The translations under genes were made by a program, and so were the position numbers. The notes under the pieces are model-generated. The model was not told where the DNA came from. It searched no databases and worked only from the letters and a program-made list of their open reading frames with translations. DNA of 14,117 nucleotides from Tannerella sp. GTDB taxonomy: Bacteria; Bacteroidota; Bacteroidia; Bacteroidales; Tannerellaceae. This document shows, piece by piece, positions 1 to 6,420 of the stretch (within the stretch, counting starts at the first letter, position 1; each line of letters begins with the position of its first letter). Location of the stretch: assembly GCA_031290635.1 (NCBI GenBank), contig JAITNE010000007.1, positions 1 to 14,117 of the forward strand, written 5' to 3'.

Positions 1-377
1 ACACTTACGTTTTCCAACTCCTTGCGCAACTGTGAACCTTGCTGAAACTCAAATAAAACAGTGTGTTTTTCGGGGTTAAAATGTTCATTAGGACTGTTGA
101 ATACGCCTTTGATATGTACGCTTGCCGTAAACCAACCGGTATTTACCGAGTAGCCGTCGCACAACTGATAAGCCATCTCCTTAAGCCACAAATTAGCTCC
201 ATGTTCCATAGCCGATGCCGAAATATCCGCATCGCCGCGATTAGTTGCGCTTTCGCAAATGTCCTTTACGCTCAACGAACGTTCGGCGCTAACCCGCGCA
301 ATGAAGTCGTTGGGATTGTCTTTTGTCAATGCGTTATCATATAGATACGCTTTGATTCTGTGTAGGATTGTCTCCAT
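1..377 (-). CDS. HU-like DNA-binding domain protein, N-terminal part
   Basis: The gene is open at the left edge, so only the first 125 codons are present. They begin METILHRIKAYLYDN and run without a stop. The pattern resembles the Bacteroidota 'DNA-binding domain-containing protein' group, whose N-terminal half is an HU/IHF-like fold and whose C-terminal half is often a DUF4469 domain. Segments typical of the group are LTKDNPNDFIARV (residues 17-29), the NRGDADIS stretch (46-53), VNTGWFTASVHIKGVF (78-93) and the following FNPEKHTVLFEF (100-111). The likely role is DNA binding; the true function of these proteins is not established. The ATG at 377 is the natural start because it opens the conserved region. 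The gene lies 193 bases downstream of the methyltransferase gene on the same strand, so it may be a separate transcription unit, though I found no clean promoter in the gap. Confidence 0.8.
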   Translation of the reverse strand, partial: METILHRIKAYLYDNALTKDNPNDFIARVSAERSLSVKDICESATNRGDADISASAMEHGANLWLKEMAYQLCDGYSVNTGWFTASVHIKGVFNSPNEHFNPEKHTVLFEFQQGSQLRKELENVS

Positions 378-570
378 CTTGTTTGAAAATTATATTATGA
401 ATATTAAAGAATTTGTGTTGAAAGGGCGTCATATCGACATGACGAAACAGGATAGCGCTTCATCTCTTTTTTCTTGTTCAATCGGGAAAGAAGCGGATAG
501 AAGTTGTTTTGGGAGATATAATTCATTTTGTTGCAATGTTCAATGGAAAGAGATCATGAAGGTTACGTCG

Positions 571-1758
571 TTAATCTACTTGCAGAACCAGGCCTTTGAG
601 GTATTCTCCTTCGGGGTGGTAGATGTTGATGGGATGGTCGGCGGGCTGCGTCAACTGATGAAGGATGCGGACGTTGCGACCGGTCTGAGCCGCTGCACTG
701 AAGACAGTCAGACGGAAATCCATCTTGCTGACTATCTGAGAGCATGAAAAGGTGAACAGTATGCCGCCGGATTTTATCTTGCTTAAGGCGATGGCGTTCA
801 GTTTGCGATAACCTTGCAGGGCGTTGCGCAGGGCGTCCTTGTGTTTGGCGAATGCGGGCGGGTCGAGGATTATAAGGTCGTAGCGATTGTCAATGGTCTC
901 CATAAACCGGAAGGCGTCGTCGGCAAATGATTGATGGCGTGGGTCGTCGGGATAATTCAGGGCTACGTTCTCGTTAGTAAGCGCGATGGCTTTGGCCGAG
1001 CTGTCAACCGAATGCACCGTCGCAGCGCCTCCACGCAGGGCATAGACCGAAAAACCGCCGGTGTAGCAAAACATGTTCAGCACGTCGCGCCCTTGAGCGT
1101 AGCGTTCGAGCAAGGTGCGATTTTCACGCTGATCGATAAAGAAACCCGTCTTTTGACCTTTCAGCCAATCGATACGAAACTGTAGCCCGTTTTCGAGAGC
1201 GATGTGTGCATCGGCGCTTTCGGAGCCGTAGAGATACTCGTTCTCGTCGGTCATTCCGGCTCGTGAGGGCAGCGTGCCTTCGGATTTGTAATAGATGCGG
1301 CTGATACTGTCGGCCAGCACCTCCAGCAAGGCGGCGGCTATGTCTTTGCGCGAGCGGTGCATCCCTATTGAATGAGCCTGAATGATAGCCGTTTGTCCGT
1401 AAATATCAATCACAAGCCCCGGCAAACCGTCTCCTTCGCCGTGAATCAGGCGGAAAGTATTGCTTGTGGGGGATGAAGCAAGCCCTGTCAGCAGTCGCAG
1501 TTGGCGGGCGCGGCGGAAGCTGTCTTTCCAGAACGCGACGTCGATTATAGTTGGTTTGAAAGATAATAAACGCACCATTATGGTGGCCGACTGAAAATGA
1601 CCGACGCCGAGAAACGCGCCATCAGAACTGTGTATTTCGACAACATCGCCATCGGTTACGCCCTCTGCCGAAGCTATCGCTCCCGAGAAGACCCAGGGAT
1701 GAAACCTCATCAGTGATTCTTCTTTTTTAGGTTTAAGAATAAGTTTGCTGTAATTCAT
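571..1758 (-). CDS. rlmI: RlmI-type class I SAM-dependent rRNA large subunit methyltransferase
   Basis: The 395-residue protein matches the PUA-plus-Rossmann architecture of RlmI, which makes 5-methylcytosine at position 1962 of E. coli 23S rRNA. An N-terminal PUA-like region spans roughly residues 1-75. GQKTGFFIDQREN (201-213) precedes the SAM-binding motif VLNMFCYTGGFSVYALRGGA (226-245). An acidic SAM-contact segment VDSS starts at 251, the DPPAF motif is at 299-303, and FTFSCS (335-340) carries the expected nucleophilic cysteine. The tail ADHPINIYHPEGEYLKG is also typical. The frame is open upstream to 1854, but the start at 1758 (MNYSKLILKP) is preferred: it begins the conserved domain and overlaps the upstream exonuclease stop as ATGA, which suggests translational coupling. 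It is the last gene of the fabD-DUF5063-exonuclease run. The family is secure; the exact target base is inferred from E. coli. Confidence 0.9.
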   Translation of the reverse strand: MNYSKLILKPKKEESLMRFHPWVFSGAIASAEGVTDGDVVEIHSSDGAFLGVGHFQSATIMVRLLSFKPTIIDVAFWKDSFRRARQLRLLTGLASSPTSNTFRLIHGEGDGLPGLVIDIYGQTAIIQAHSIGMHRSRKDIAAALLEVLADSISRIYYKSEGTLPSRAGMTDENEYLYGSESADAHIALENGLQFRIDWLKGQKTGFFIDQRENRTLLERYAQGRDVLNMFCYTGGFSVYALRGGAATVHSVDSSAKAIALTNENVALNYPDDPRHQSFADDAFRFMETIDNRYDLIILDPPAFAKHKDALRNALQGYRKLNAIALSKIKSGGILFTFSCSQIVSKMDFRLTVFSAAAQTGRNVRILHQLTQPADHPINIYHPEGEYLKGLVLQVD

Positions 1759-2336
1759 TTTGAACGCTCTAAAAATTGATAAATTCGCAGGCATGACCAA
1801 GCGTCGAGAGCAGCATAGCGTCGTTGCGCTTCGGTCAGAGATTCGACTTCCCAATTGGTTAAGCGATCTCGTTTGGATATTTTCCTGCCAAAAAGAATGG
1901 CGTAAATCTTCTGCAAGCTCATATCTTCGATGCCAAAAGCAGTTACATACGTTTGCAGGTCGATAAAGTTACCCGGCGTTACGTCGGTTATGCGATGTAA
2001 TCCGTTGAAATCATCGCGCAGGGAAAGGCCTATTTTTTTGACTTTTTCATTTCTCAGAAACGCCTCAAGCACAGGCGGAATGCCGTGCAGTTTGTTGAGG
2101 CGAACAAGGAAGCAGGTATCGTTTGACGATAGTTGCATAAGCGACATCTTGTATTGTTTGTTTTTCAGGAAACTTGGTCGCGTCTCGGTGTCAAACCCTA
2201 TTTCCCGCAAGGTAGATAGATAAGCCAGCGCATCATTGAGAGATTGTTCCGTATCAACTACGATTATTTGCCCCTCGAAAGTAGCTCTCGGCATCTTGGA
2301 CATGGTTTCCTTACTGATTTTTTGAGCAAAATTCAT
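1755..2336 (-). CDS. 3'-5' exonuclease, RNase D-like DEDDy family
   Basis: This is a single-domain 193-residue exonuclease of the RNase D / DnaQ-like fold. All three exo motifs are visible: GFDTETRPSF (47-56) supplies D49 and E51; LSLRDDFNGL (104-113) supplies the third aspartate (D108 or D109); and RRYAALDAW (172-180) supplies Y174 and D178, making it DEDDy. Such enzymes use two metal ions to remove 3'-terminal nucleotides from RNA or DNA. No HRDC or other RNA-binding domain follows, so it is much shorter than E. coli RNase D. The frame is open upstream to 2453, but the start at 2336 (MNFAQKISKE) is chosen because it overlaps the DUF5063 stop as ATGA. Its own stop overlaps the next gene's start in the same way. 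The substrate is unknown; its place beside an rRNA methyltransferase suggests RNA, but that is inference. Confidence 0.85.
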   Translation of the reverse strand: MNFAQKISKETMSKMPRATFEGQIIVVDTEQSLNDALAYLSTLREIGFDTETRPSFLKNKQYKMSLMQLSSNDTCFLVRLNKLHGIPPVLEAFLRNEKVKKIGLSLRDDFNGLHRITDVTPGNFIDLQTYVTAFGIEDMSLQKIYAILFGRKISKRDRLTNWEVESLTEAQRRYAALDAWSCLRIYQFLERSK

Positions 2337-2884
2337 TCGTTGTCGTCGTCTTCGGGTGAATACTGTATTTCGTCGCTGAATCGCACGGAATGAATCGCAC
2401 GTAAGGCGTTCAGCAGCTTTTGTCCCCAATAGAGGCGGAAGTTTTCGTTGCATGCATACAAGGCCTGCCGCATTACGGTTTCGTTTTCCTGACGGAAGAG
2501 GGCGACAAAATTCCCCAAGTCCTGATAGACGTCGGCCAAGTTTTCGGAAATAGTAGTAGCGATAGGGGTATCGCTGTATTCGATGTCGGGATGAAAGGTT
2601 TCGAGGTACGAATCATGCTCGCCCAGTAGCGTGGCTAAACGTGCGCGTATGACCTCATAAGTCTCTTCGGTGATGAAATAATCGAGTTCGTCGGCCTCCT
2701 CCGGATCTTCAACGGTGGGTAGCATGGCGGCTTTCAGGTAAAGCAGAGGAATGATTTTGACGCCCTTGTCGACGAACTCAAATAGGGTATGACGGTCGGT
2801 CGCCTCCATCAACGCGCAAAATTCGAGCGTAACGGTAACAAACTCCAAAGTGTTCTTTTCAAATAGCGCCTTTCTGTTTTCCAT
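2333..2884 (-). CDS. DUF5063 domain-containing protein
   Basis: The 183-residue protein has no signal peptide or membrane segment, so it is probably cytoplasmic. It looks mostly helical and acidic, ending in SPEDDDNE. I recognise it, from memory, as the Bacteroidota DUF5063 family, which commonly lies just upstream of a 3'-5' exonuclease and an RlmI-like methyltransferase, as here. Notable segments are the N-terminal helix FVTVTLEFCALME (15-27), DKGVKIIPLLYLKA (39-52), and ADVYQDLGNFVALFR (117-131) followed by LYWGQKLLNALRAIH (151-165). No catalytic motif is apparent. It starts 20 bases after the fabD stop and overlaps the exonuclease start by four bases (ATGA). A role as adaptor or partner of the exonuclease or methyltransferase is a guess from position only. 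Confidence 0.7.
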   Translation of the reverse strand: MENRKALFEKNTLEFVTVTLEFCALMEATDRHTLFEFVDKGVKIIPLLYLKAAMLPTVEDPEEADELDYFITEETYEVIRARLATLLGEHDSYLETFHPDIEYSDTPIATTISENLADVYQDLGNFVALFRQENETVMRQALYACNENFRLYWGQKLLNALRAIHSVRFSDEIQYSPEDDDNE

Positions 2885-2904
2885 CGTCCGTGTATGCTAT
2901 AGCG

Positions 2905-3804
2905 CTAATCCTGAGTTATTTTATCCTGATAACTTTCGGCTGTAACGGAGTTGTCTGTCTTGAGGATAAGTCCCTGAAGCACTTTTCCGGGTCCGAGTTC
3001 AACGAAATGGTCTGCGCCGTCGGCAACCATGTTCTTTACAGTCTGCGTCCACCGCACAGGCGCCGTCAACTGTGCTACAAGATTCTTTTTAATAACGTCG
3101 GCGTCGGTCGAAGGCAAAGCCGTAACATTTTGATAAATGGGACATACAGGTTTGTTGAAAGACGTAGCTTCAATAGCCTCTGCAAGTTCTGTGCGTGCAG
3201 GCTCCATCAAAGGTGAATGGAAAGCGCCGCCAACCTTGAGCTTCAATGCCCGCTTAGCGCCTGCTGCCGTCAGCTTAGCGCAGGCTTTGCCGACGCCGGC
3301 CTCATTGCCCGAAATAACTAACTGTCCGGGGCAATTATAGTTGGCGCAAATGACGGTATCTTCAGTCAACTCGGCGCATACTCTCTCGACTACTTCGTCG
3401 GTCAAACCGATGATAGCAGCCATAGTCGAAGGCTGTAACTCGCAGGCTTTCTGCATGGCATAAGCACGCTTGGAAACAAGCCGCAAACCGTCTTCAAACG
3501 TCATCGCCCCCGAAGCCGTCAGAGCCGAAAACTCTCCTAACGAATGCCCTGCCATCATGCCCGGAGTAAACATCTTACCCCATATCATTGACAGTATGAC
3601 CGAGTGCAAGAAGACGGCCGGTTGCGTTACTTTTGTCTGTTTAAGGTCTTCGTCCGTGCCTGCAAACATGACGTCTGTAATACGAAAACCGAGAATCTCG
3701 TTAGCCTGCTCAAACAGTTCTGCGGCACGCTGATTCTCTTCATACATCGACTTTCCCATGCCCACAAACTGCGAGCCTTGACCGGGATATACATAAACTT
3801 TCAT
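2905..3804 (-). CDS. fabD: Malonyl-CoA:ACP S-malonyltransferase FabD
   Basis: FabD moves malonyl from CoA to acyl carrier protein, supplying the elongation unit for type II fatty acid synthesis in the cytoplasm. The 299-residue length is normal. GQGSQ (8-12) forms the oxyanion region, GHSLGE (86-91) carries the nucleophile S88, R113 in SKRAYAMQ is the malonyl-carboxylate arginine, and GAFHS (193-197) carries catalytic H196. Q245 and the later ELGPGKVL motif (269-276) complete the pattern of E. coli FabD (S92, R117, H201, Q250). It is the first gene of a run continuing into DUF5063, the exonuclease and rlmI; the link between fatty acid synthesis and those genes may be only shared transcription. 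A promoter -7 box lies 27 bases upstream of the start. Confidence 0.96.
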   Translation of the reverse strand: MKVYVYPGQGSQFVGMGKSMYEENQRAAELFEQANEILGFRITDVMFAGTDEDLKQTKVTQPAVFLHSVILSMIWGKMFTPGMMAGHSLGEFSALTASGAMTFEDGLRLVSKRAYAMQKACELQPSTMAAIIGLTDEVVERVCAELTEDTVICANYNCPGQLVISGNEAGVGKACAKLTAAGAKRALKLKVGGAFHSPLMEPARTELAEAIEATSFNKPVCPIYQNVTALPSTDADVIKKNLVAQLTAPVRWTQTVKNMVADGADHFVELGPGKVLQGLILKTDNSVTAESYQDKITQD

Positions 3805-3830
3805 ATAACTAAATTAATATTTTTGAGCCG

Positions 3831-3838
3831 CAAAGGTA
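3831..3838 (-). promoter_or_regulatory. Bacteroidota-type -7 promoter box for fabD
   Basis: Read on the minus strand, the sequence is TACCTTTG followed by CGGC, matching TAnnTTTG. No exact TTTG -33 box sits at 19-21 bases; the best partial matches are TGTG at spacing 20 and ATTG at spacing 22. Both fall inside the ahpF terminator hairpin. Position just upstream of fabD and the extended match support it. Confidence 0.6.
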
Positions 3839-3839
3839 T

Positions 3840-3888
3840 AAAAAAAACCGCAAATCCACACAATTAGATTGAGTGTGAACTTGCGGTT
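3840..3888 (-). terminator. Intrinsic terminator of ahpCF
   Basis: On the minus strand, 18 bases after the ahpF stop, an inverted repeat pairs 3873-3888 with 3846-3861 (16-base arms, two mismatches, 11-base loop). The outer eight base pairs (AACCGCAA/TTGCGGTT) are perfect and so are the inner five (CACAC/GTGTG). A run of T follows directly (A run at 3840-3847 on the plus strand). This is a classical rho-independent terminator for the ahpC-ahpF transcript. Confidence 0.85.
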
Positions 3889-3905
3889 GCGTTGATGAAA
3901 AAATT

Positions 3906-5468
3906 TTACAGAGTTCCTCTGATACGGTCGTCAAAAGCGGTTAGAGCGGCTTTAGCGCCTTCGCCCATTGAGATGATTATCTGTTTGTAGGGGACGGTTG
4001 ACACGTCGCCTGCGGCATAAACGCCCGACGCATTTGTGCGACAACGCTCGTCTATCTCGATTTCGCCGATACGGTTGGTATTGACAATATCCTTGAATAC
4101 AGCGCTGTTAGGCGTTAAACCTATCTGTACGAAGACGCCGTCGAGTGCGATAGTGCGCTCTTCTGCGGTCTCACGATTCTTAATCTTGATGCCTGTTATC
4201 TTGACGCCATCGGCCTCCAATTCGACAGTTTGCGAGTTAACGAACACCTCTGTGTTAGGCAGATTTGTCAATTTATCTTGCAACACCTTGTCGGCTTTAA
4301 GTTCCGGAAGAAACTCAAATACGGTTACTTTAGAGCAAATGCCGGCAAGGTCGATAGCCGCTTCGACGCCGGAGTTGCCTCCACCAATAACCGCTACGTG
4401 CTTGCCCTTGTAGAACGGCCCGTCGCAATGAGGACAGAAAGCTACTCCGCGACCAATATATTCGGCTTCGTTCTTGACGTTCAGCCGCCGCCAGCTTGCG
4501 CCGGTAGCGATTATAAGCGCGGGGGCTGCAAAACGCTCTCCTCCCTTAGAGCTAAGCCGCTTCACGCCGTCGCCGTCGATTTCAATTGCCTCAATCCTGC
4601 GATTCTCAAATATATCTATCGAATAATCGGAAATATGGCGTTTGAGGTTATCTGCGAGCTGCTGACCGGTTGTTTTAGGGACAGAAATAAGATTTTCAAT
4701 CCCTACCGTTTCTTTCACCTGACCACCGATACGCTCTGCTACGATAGCGACCTTCAATCCCTTGCGGGCTGAATAAATCGCCGCCGAAGAACCCGCCGGC
4801 CCTCCGCCAACGACTATTACGTCATACTGTTTTTCGGTAGTATCTATCGGTGTAGTAGAGCTTTCGTCCTGACCGTATTTGGCTTCGAGTTTGTCGAGCA
4901 ACTCGCCGAACTCAGCCTTGCCGGAGTGAATAAACTCGCCGTCGGCAAAGACGGCAGGCACGCCCTGAATCTTCAAGTTCTCGACTTCAGCCTCATTTAT
5001 TGCGCCGTCCACAATCTCGTGCCTGATGTTCGGATTGAGCAGCGACATAAGGTTGAGAGCCTGCGCCACATCAGGGCAGTTAGTGCAAGTCAGCGAAACG
5101 TAAGTCGTCAGATTTATCTCGCCTTTGAGGGCTTTTACTCTGGCTTGAATAAATTCGTCGGGGAAGTTTTTGCCTTTACCGTCGGCGTTAAGGATAGCCA
5201 GCAGCAGTGTCGAAAACTCATGTCCGTTAGGCGTCATGCGGAACTTCAGTCCTGTGCGCTCGCCGTTTTTGAGGATAGAGAACTCCAAACCCGCCCCACT
5301 GTTCAGACGAACAGTGATGTTGTCTGAACAGGAGGCGGTTTCGTTAAGCAGTTCGATTAGTTCCTCTTTCGCTTCATGCTCGTCGGCGACGTAAGCGTCG
5401 AGAACATAAGTGGCTGACAGAGGAGCGAAAATTGAGCGTACTTGCTCTTTAAATTCGTTATCAAACAT
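3906..5468 (-). CDS. ahpF: Alkyl hydroperoxide reductase subunit F
   Basis: AhpF is the NADH-dependent flavoprotein that passes electrons to the peroxiredoxin AhpC. The 520-residue protein has the full architecture. An N-terminal double-thioredoxin-like domain (about 1-200) carries the redox pair C128-T-N-C131 in SLTCTNCPD. A thioredoxin-reductase-like part then shows the FAD motif DVIVVGGGPAG (216-226), the active-site disulfide CPHC (345-348) in GVAFCPHCDGP, an NADH-binding GGGNSG (362-367) and a second FAD motif GVYAAGDV near residue 481. E. coli AhpF has CHNC where this protein has CTNC; both cysteines are kept. The start at 5468 aligns with the E. coli N-terminus. It follows ahpC by 15 bases, so the two are almost certainly co-transcribed, and an intrinsic terminator closes the unit. 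Confidence 0.97.
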   Translation of the reverse strand: MFDNEFKEQVRSIFAPLSATYVLDAYVADEHEAKEELIELLNETASCSDNITVRLNSGAGLEFSILKNGERTGLKFRMTPNGHEFSTLLLAILNADGKGKNFPDEFIQARVKALKGEINLTTYVSLTCTNCPDVAQALNLMSLLNPNIRHEIVDGAINEAEVENLKIQGVPAVFADGEFIHSGKAEFGELLDKLEAKYGQDESSTTPIDTTEKQYDVIVVGGGPAGSSAAIYSARKGLKVAIVAERIGGQVKETVGIENLISVPKTTGQQLADNLKRHISDYSIDIFENRRIEAIEIDGDGVKRLSSKGGERFAAPALIIATGASWRRLNVKNEAEYIGRGVAFCPHCDGPFYKGKHVAVIGGGNSGVEAAIDLAGICSKVTVFEFLPELKADKVLQDKLTNLPNTEVFVNSQTVELEADGVKITGIKIKNRETAEERTIALDGVFVQIGLTPNSAVFKDIVNTNRIGEIEIDERCRTNASGVYAAGDVSTVPYKQIIISMGEGAKAALTAFDDRIRGTL

Positions 5469-5483
5469 AAGCTACGAAATTAA

Positions 5484-6050
5484 TTAGATTTTCCCAACAA
5501 GGTCGATGCCGGGTTTGAGGGTCTTGTCGCCTTTTTTCCACTTGGCGGGACAGACTTCGTTTGGATGCTCGGCCACGAAGATAGCCGCTTCGACCTTGCG
5601 AAGCAGTTCGGCAGCGTTGCGTCCGATGCCGTTGTCGTGGATTTCGCACACTTTAATCTGTCCTTCGGGATTGAAGACAAAAGTGCCTCTGTAGGCCAAG
5701 CCTACCTCTTCGATATGCACGCCGAGTGCGCGGGTGAGAGTACCCGTCGGGTCGCCAAGCATATAGTAGCGGATTTTCTTGACCGATTCCGAAGTGTCGT
5801 GCCAAGCCTTGTGGGTAAAGTGAGTGTCGGTGCTGACCGAGTAAACCTCTACGCCCAATTCTTTGAACTTGGCATAGTTGTCGGCCATATCTTCAAGCTC
5901 TGTCGGACACACGAACGTGAAGTCCGCCGGATAGAAGAAAAACACGCCCCATTTGCCTTTGACGTCTTTGTCTGTAACTGTTTTAAACTCGCCTTCATGA
6001 TAGGCTTCTGCCCTAAATTCAGGGATGTAAGAATTAATAATTGTTGCCAT
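5484..6050 (-). CDS. ahpC: Alkyl hydroperoxide reductase subunit C (2-Cys peroxiredoxin)
   Basis: AhpC reduces hydrogen peroxide, organic hydroperoxides and peroxynitrite in the cytoplasm and is recharged by AhpF. The 188-residue length is usual for the AhpC/Prx1 group. The peroxidatic cysteine is C48 in ADFTFVCPTE, with the conserved P41 and T45 around it, and R121 lies in the YRGTF strand. The resolving cysteine is C167 in NEVCPAKW, and the C-terminus LVGKI matches E. coli AhpC. An additional cysteine, C135, lies in KVCEIHDN. The gene is first in the ahpC-ahpF unit and has a consensus promoter 43 bases upstream. Peroxide control (for example by OxyR in Bacteroides) is known for such operons, but I cannot identify an OxyR site by eye. 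Confidence 0.97.
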   Translation of the reverse strand: MATIINSYIPEFRAEAYHEGEFKTVTDKDVKGKWGVFFFYPADFTFVCPTELEDMADNYAKFKELGVEVYSVSTDTHFTHKAWHDTSESVKKIRYYMLGDPTGTLTRALGVHIEEVGLAYRGTFVFNPEGQIKVCEIHDNGIGRNAAELLRKVEAAIFVAEHPNEVCPAKWKKGDKTLKPGIDLVGKI

Positions 6051-6092
6051 AATCGTAAAATTAAATTGTTAATAAATTATTTGTAACGGCTG

Positions 6093-6124
6093 CAAAATTA
6101 CTATTATTACAACCACCCACCAAA
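6093..6124 (-). promoter_or_regulatory. Consensus Bacteroidota promoter of ahpCF
   Basis: On the minus strand, TTTG (6124-6121), a spacer of exactly 20 bases, then TAATTTTG (6100-6093) followed by CAGC. This fully matches the -33 TTTG / -7 TAnnTTTG pattern of the Bacteroidota housekeeping sigma factor. It lies 43 bases upstream of the ahpC ATG, implying a short leader of under 45 bases. Confidence 0.85.
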
Positions 6125-6167
6125 TATCTCATGTTAAACTTTCTTAAATAGGCGTTGTGGGTAGTTG
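6110..6167. repeat. Imperfect inverted repeat overlapping the ahpC promoter spacer
   Basis: CAACCACCCAC at 6110-6120 is matched by GTGGGTAGTTG at 6157-6167, an 11-base inverted repeat with one mismatch and 36 bases between the arms. The left arm fills the end of the ahpC promoter spacer next to the -33 box. It could be a regulator-binding pair, a weak RNA structure or chance. No T run follows it on the minus strand. Confidence 0.35.
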
Positions 6168-6259
6168 AGAGGGGCTTTTTTGTTTGATTCTTAGAAAACG
6201 TGTTAGTAGCATTATCTCGCGCATCTCAAGGACGTCTGCTATGCCTTCCATTTCCTGTG

Positions 6260-6403
6260 CTAATGATTAAGCTCTGTTAACCATTTCGAGGAAACATTAT
6301 TCTTGATGACAAAGGAACGATAAGCATCCGCGTTTTCAATTGGGGTCTGAGCCTGAATTGACAACGAGAGCATAAACAGAGAAGAGATAAAAACTTTTTT
6401 CAT
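6260..6403 (-). pseudogene. Small secreted-protein ORF, probably a frameshifted gene remnant
   Basis: Starting at the ATG at 6403, 17 bases after the ligase stop, the frame encodes 47 residues. They begin with a convincing signal peptide: MKKVF, then the hydrophobic core ISSLFMLSLSI, then a QA-Q cleavage site near residues 18-19. The mature part is PIENADAYRSFVIKNN and on to WLTELNH, then TAG. Just past the stop, a different minus-strand frame stays open from 6266 to its TAA at 6144 and reads SLAQEMEGIADVLEMREIML at first, which looks like a coding helix. The simplest reading is a secreted protein gene broken by a one-base shift near 6262-6270 and then decayed or truncated. The alternative is a genuine 47-residue exported peptide at the end of the ligase operon. 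I do not recognise the family. Confidence 0.5.
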
Positions 6404-6420
6404 CAAACCTCAATTCTAGA

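Noticed and set aside
427..444. Small palindrome CGTCAT-atcgac-ATGACG downstream of rlmI, as a terminator
   Set aside because: The stem is only six base pairs and no T run follows in the minus direction, so termination is not supported.
404..526. A 40-codon minus-strand frame in the gap between rlmI and the HU-like gene
   Set aside because: The translation (MNYISQNNFYPLLSR...) shows no signal, motif or promoter; a frame this short is expected by chance.
259..747. A 162-codon plus-strand open frame spanning the left intergenic region
   Set aside because: It is antisense to both the HU-like gene and the end of rlmI, has low-complexity composition and no plausible domain.
1755..1854. Upstream extension of rlmI to 1854
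   Set aside because: The added residues would lie inside the exonuclease gene and do not resemble the PUA domain start; the ATG at 1758 has the ATGA overlap and begins the conserved region.
2337..2453. Upstream extension of the exonuclease to 2453
   Set aside because: The extra 39 residues are arginine-rich antisense-like sequence inside DUF5063; the ATG at 2336 is coupled to the DUF5063 stop.
6151..6186. T run after GGGGC near 6175-6181 as a plus-strand terminator
   Set aside because: No hairpin stem immediately precedes the T run, and there is no plus-strand gene upstream that would need one.
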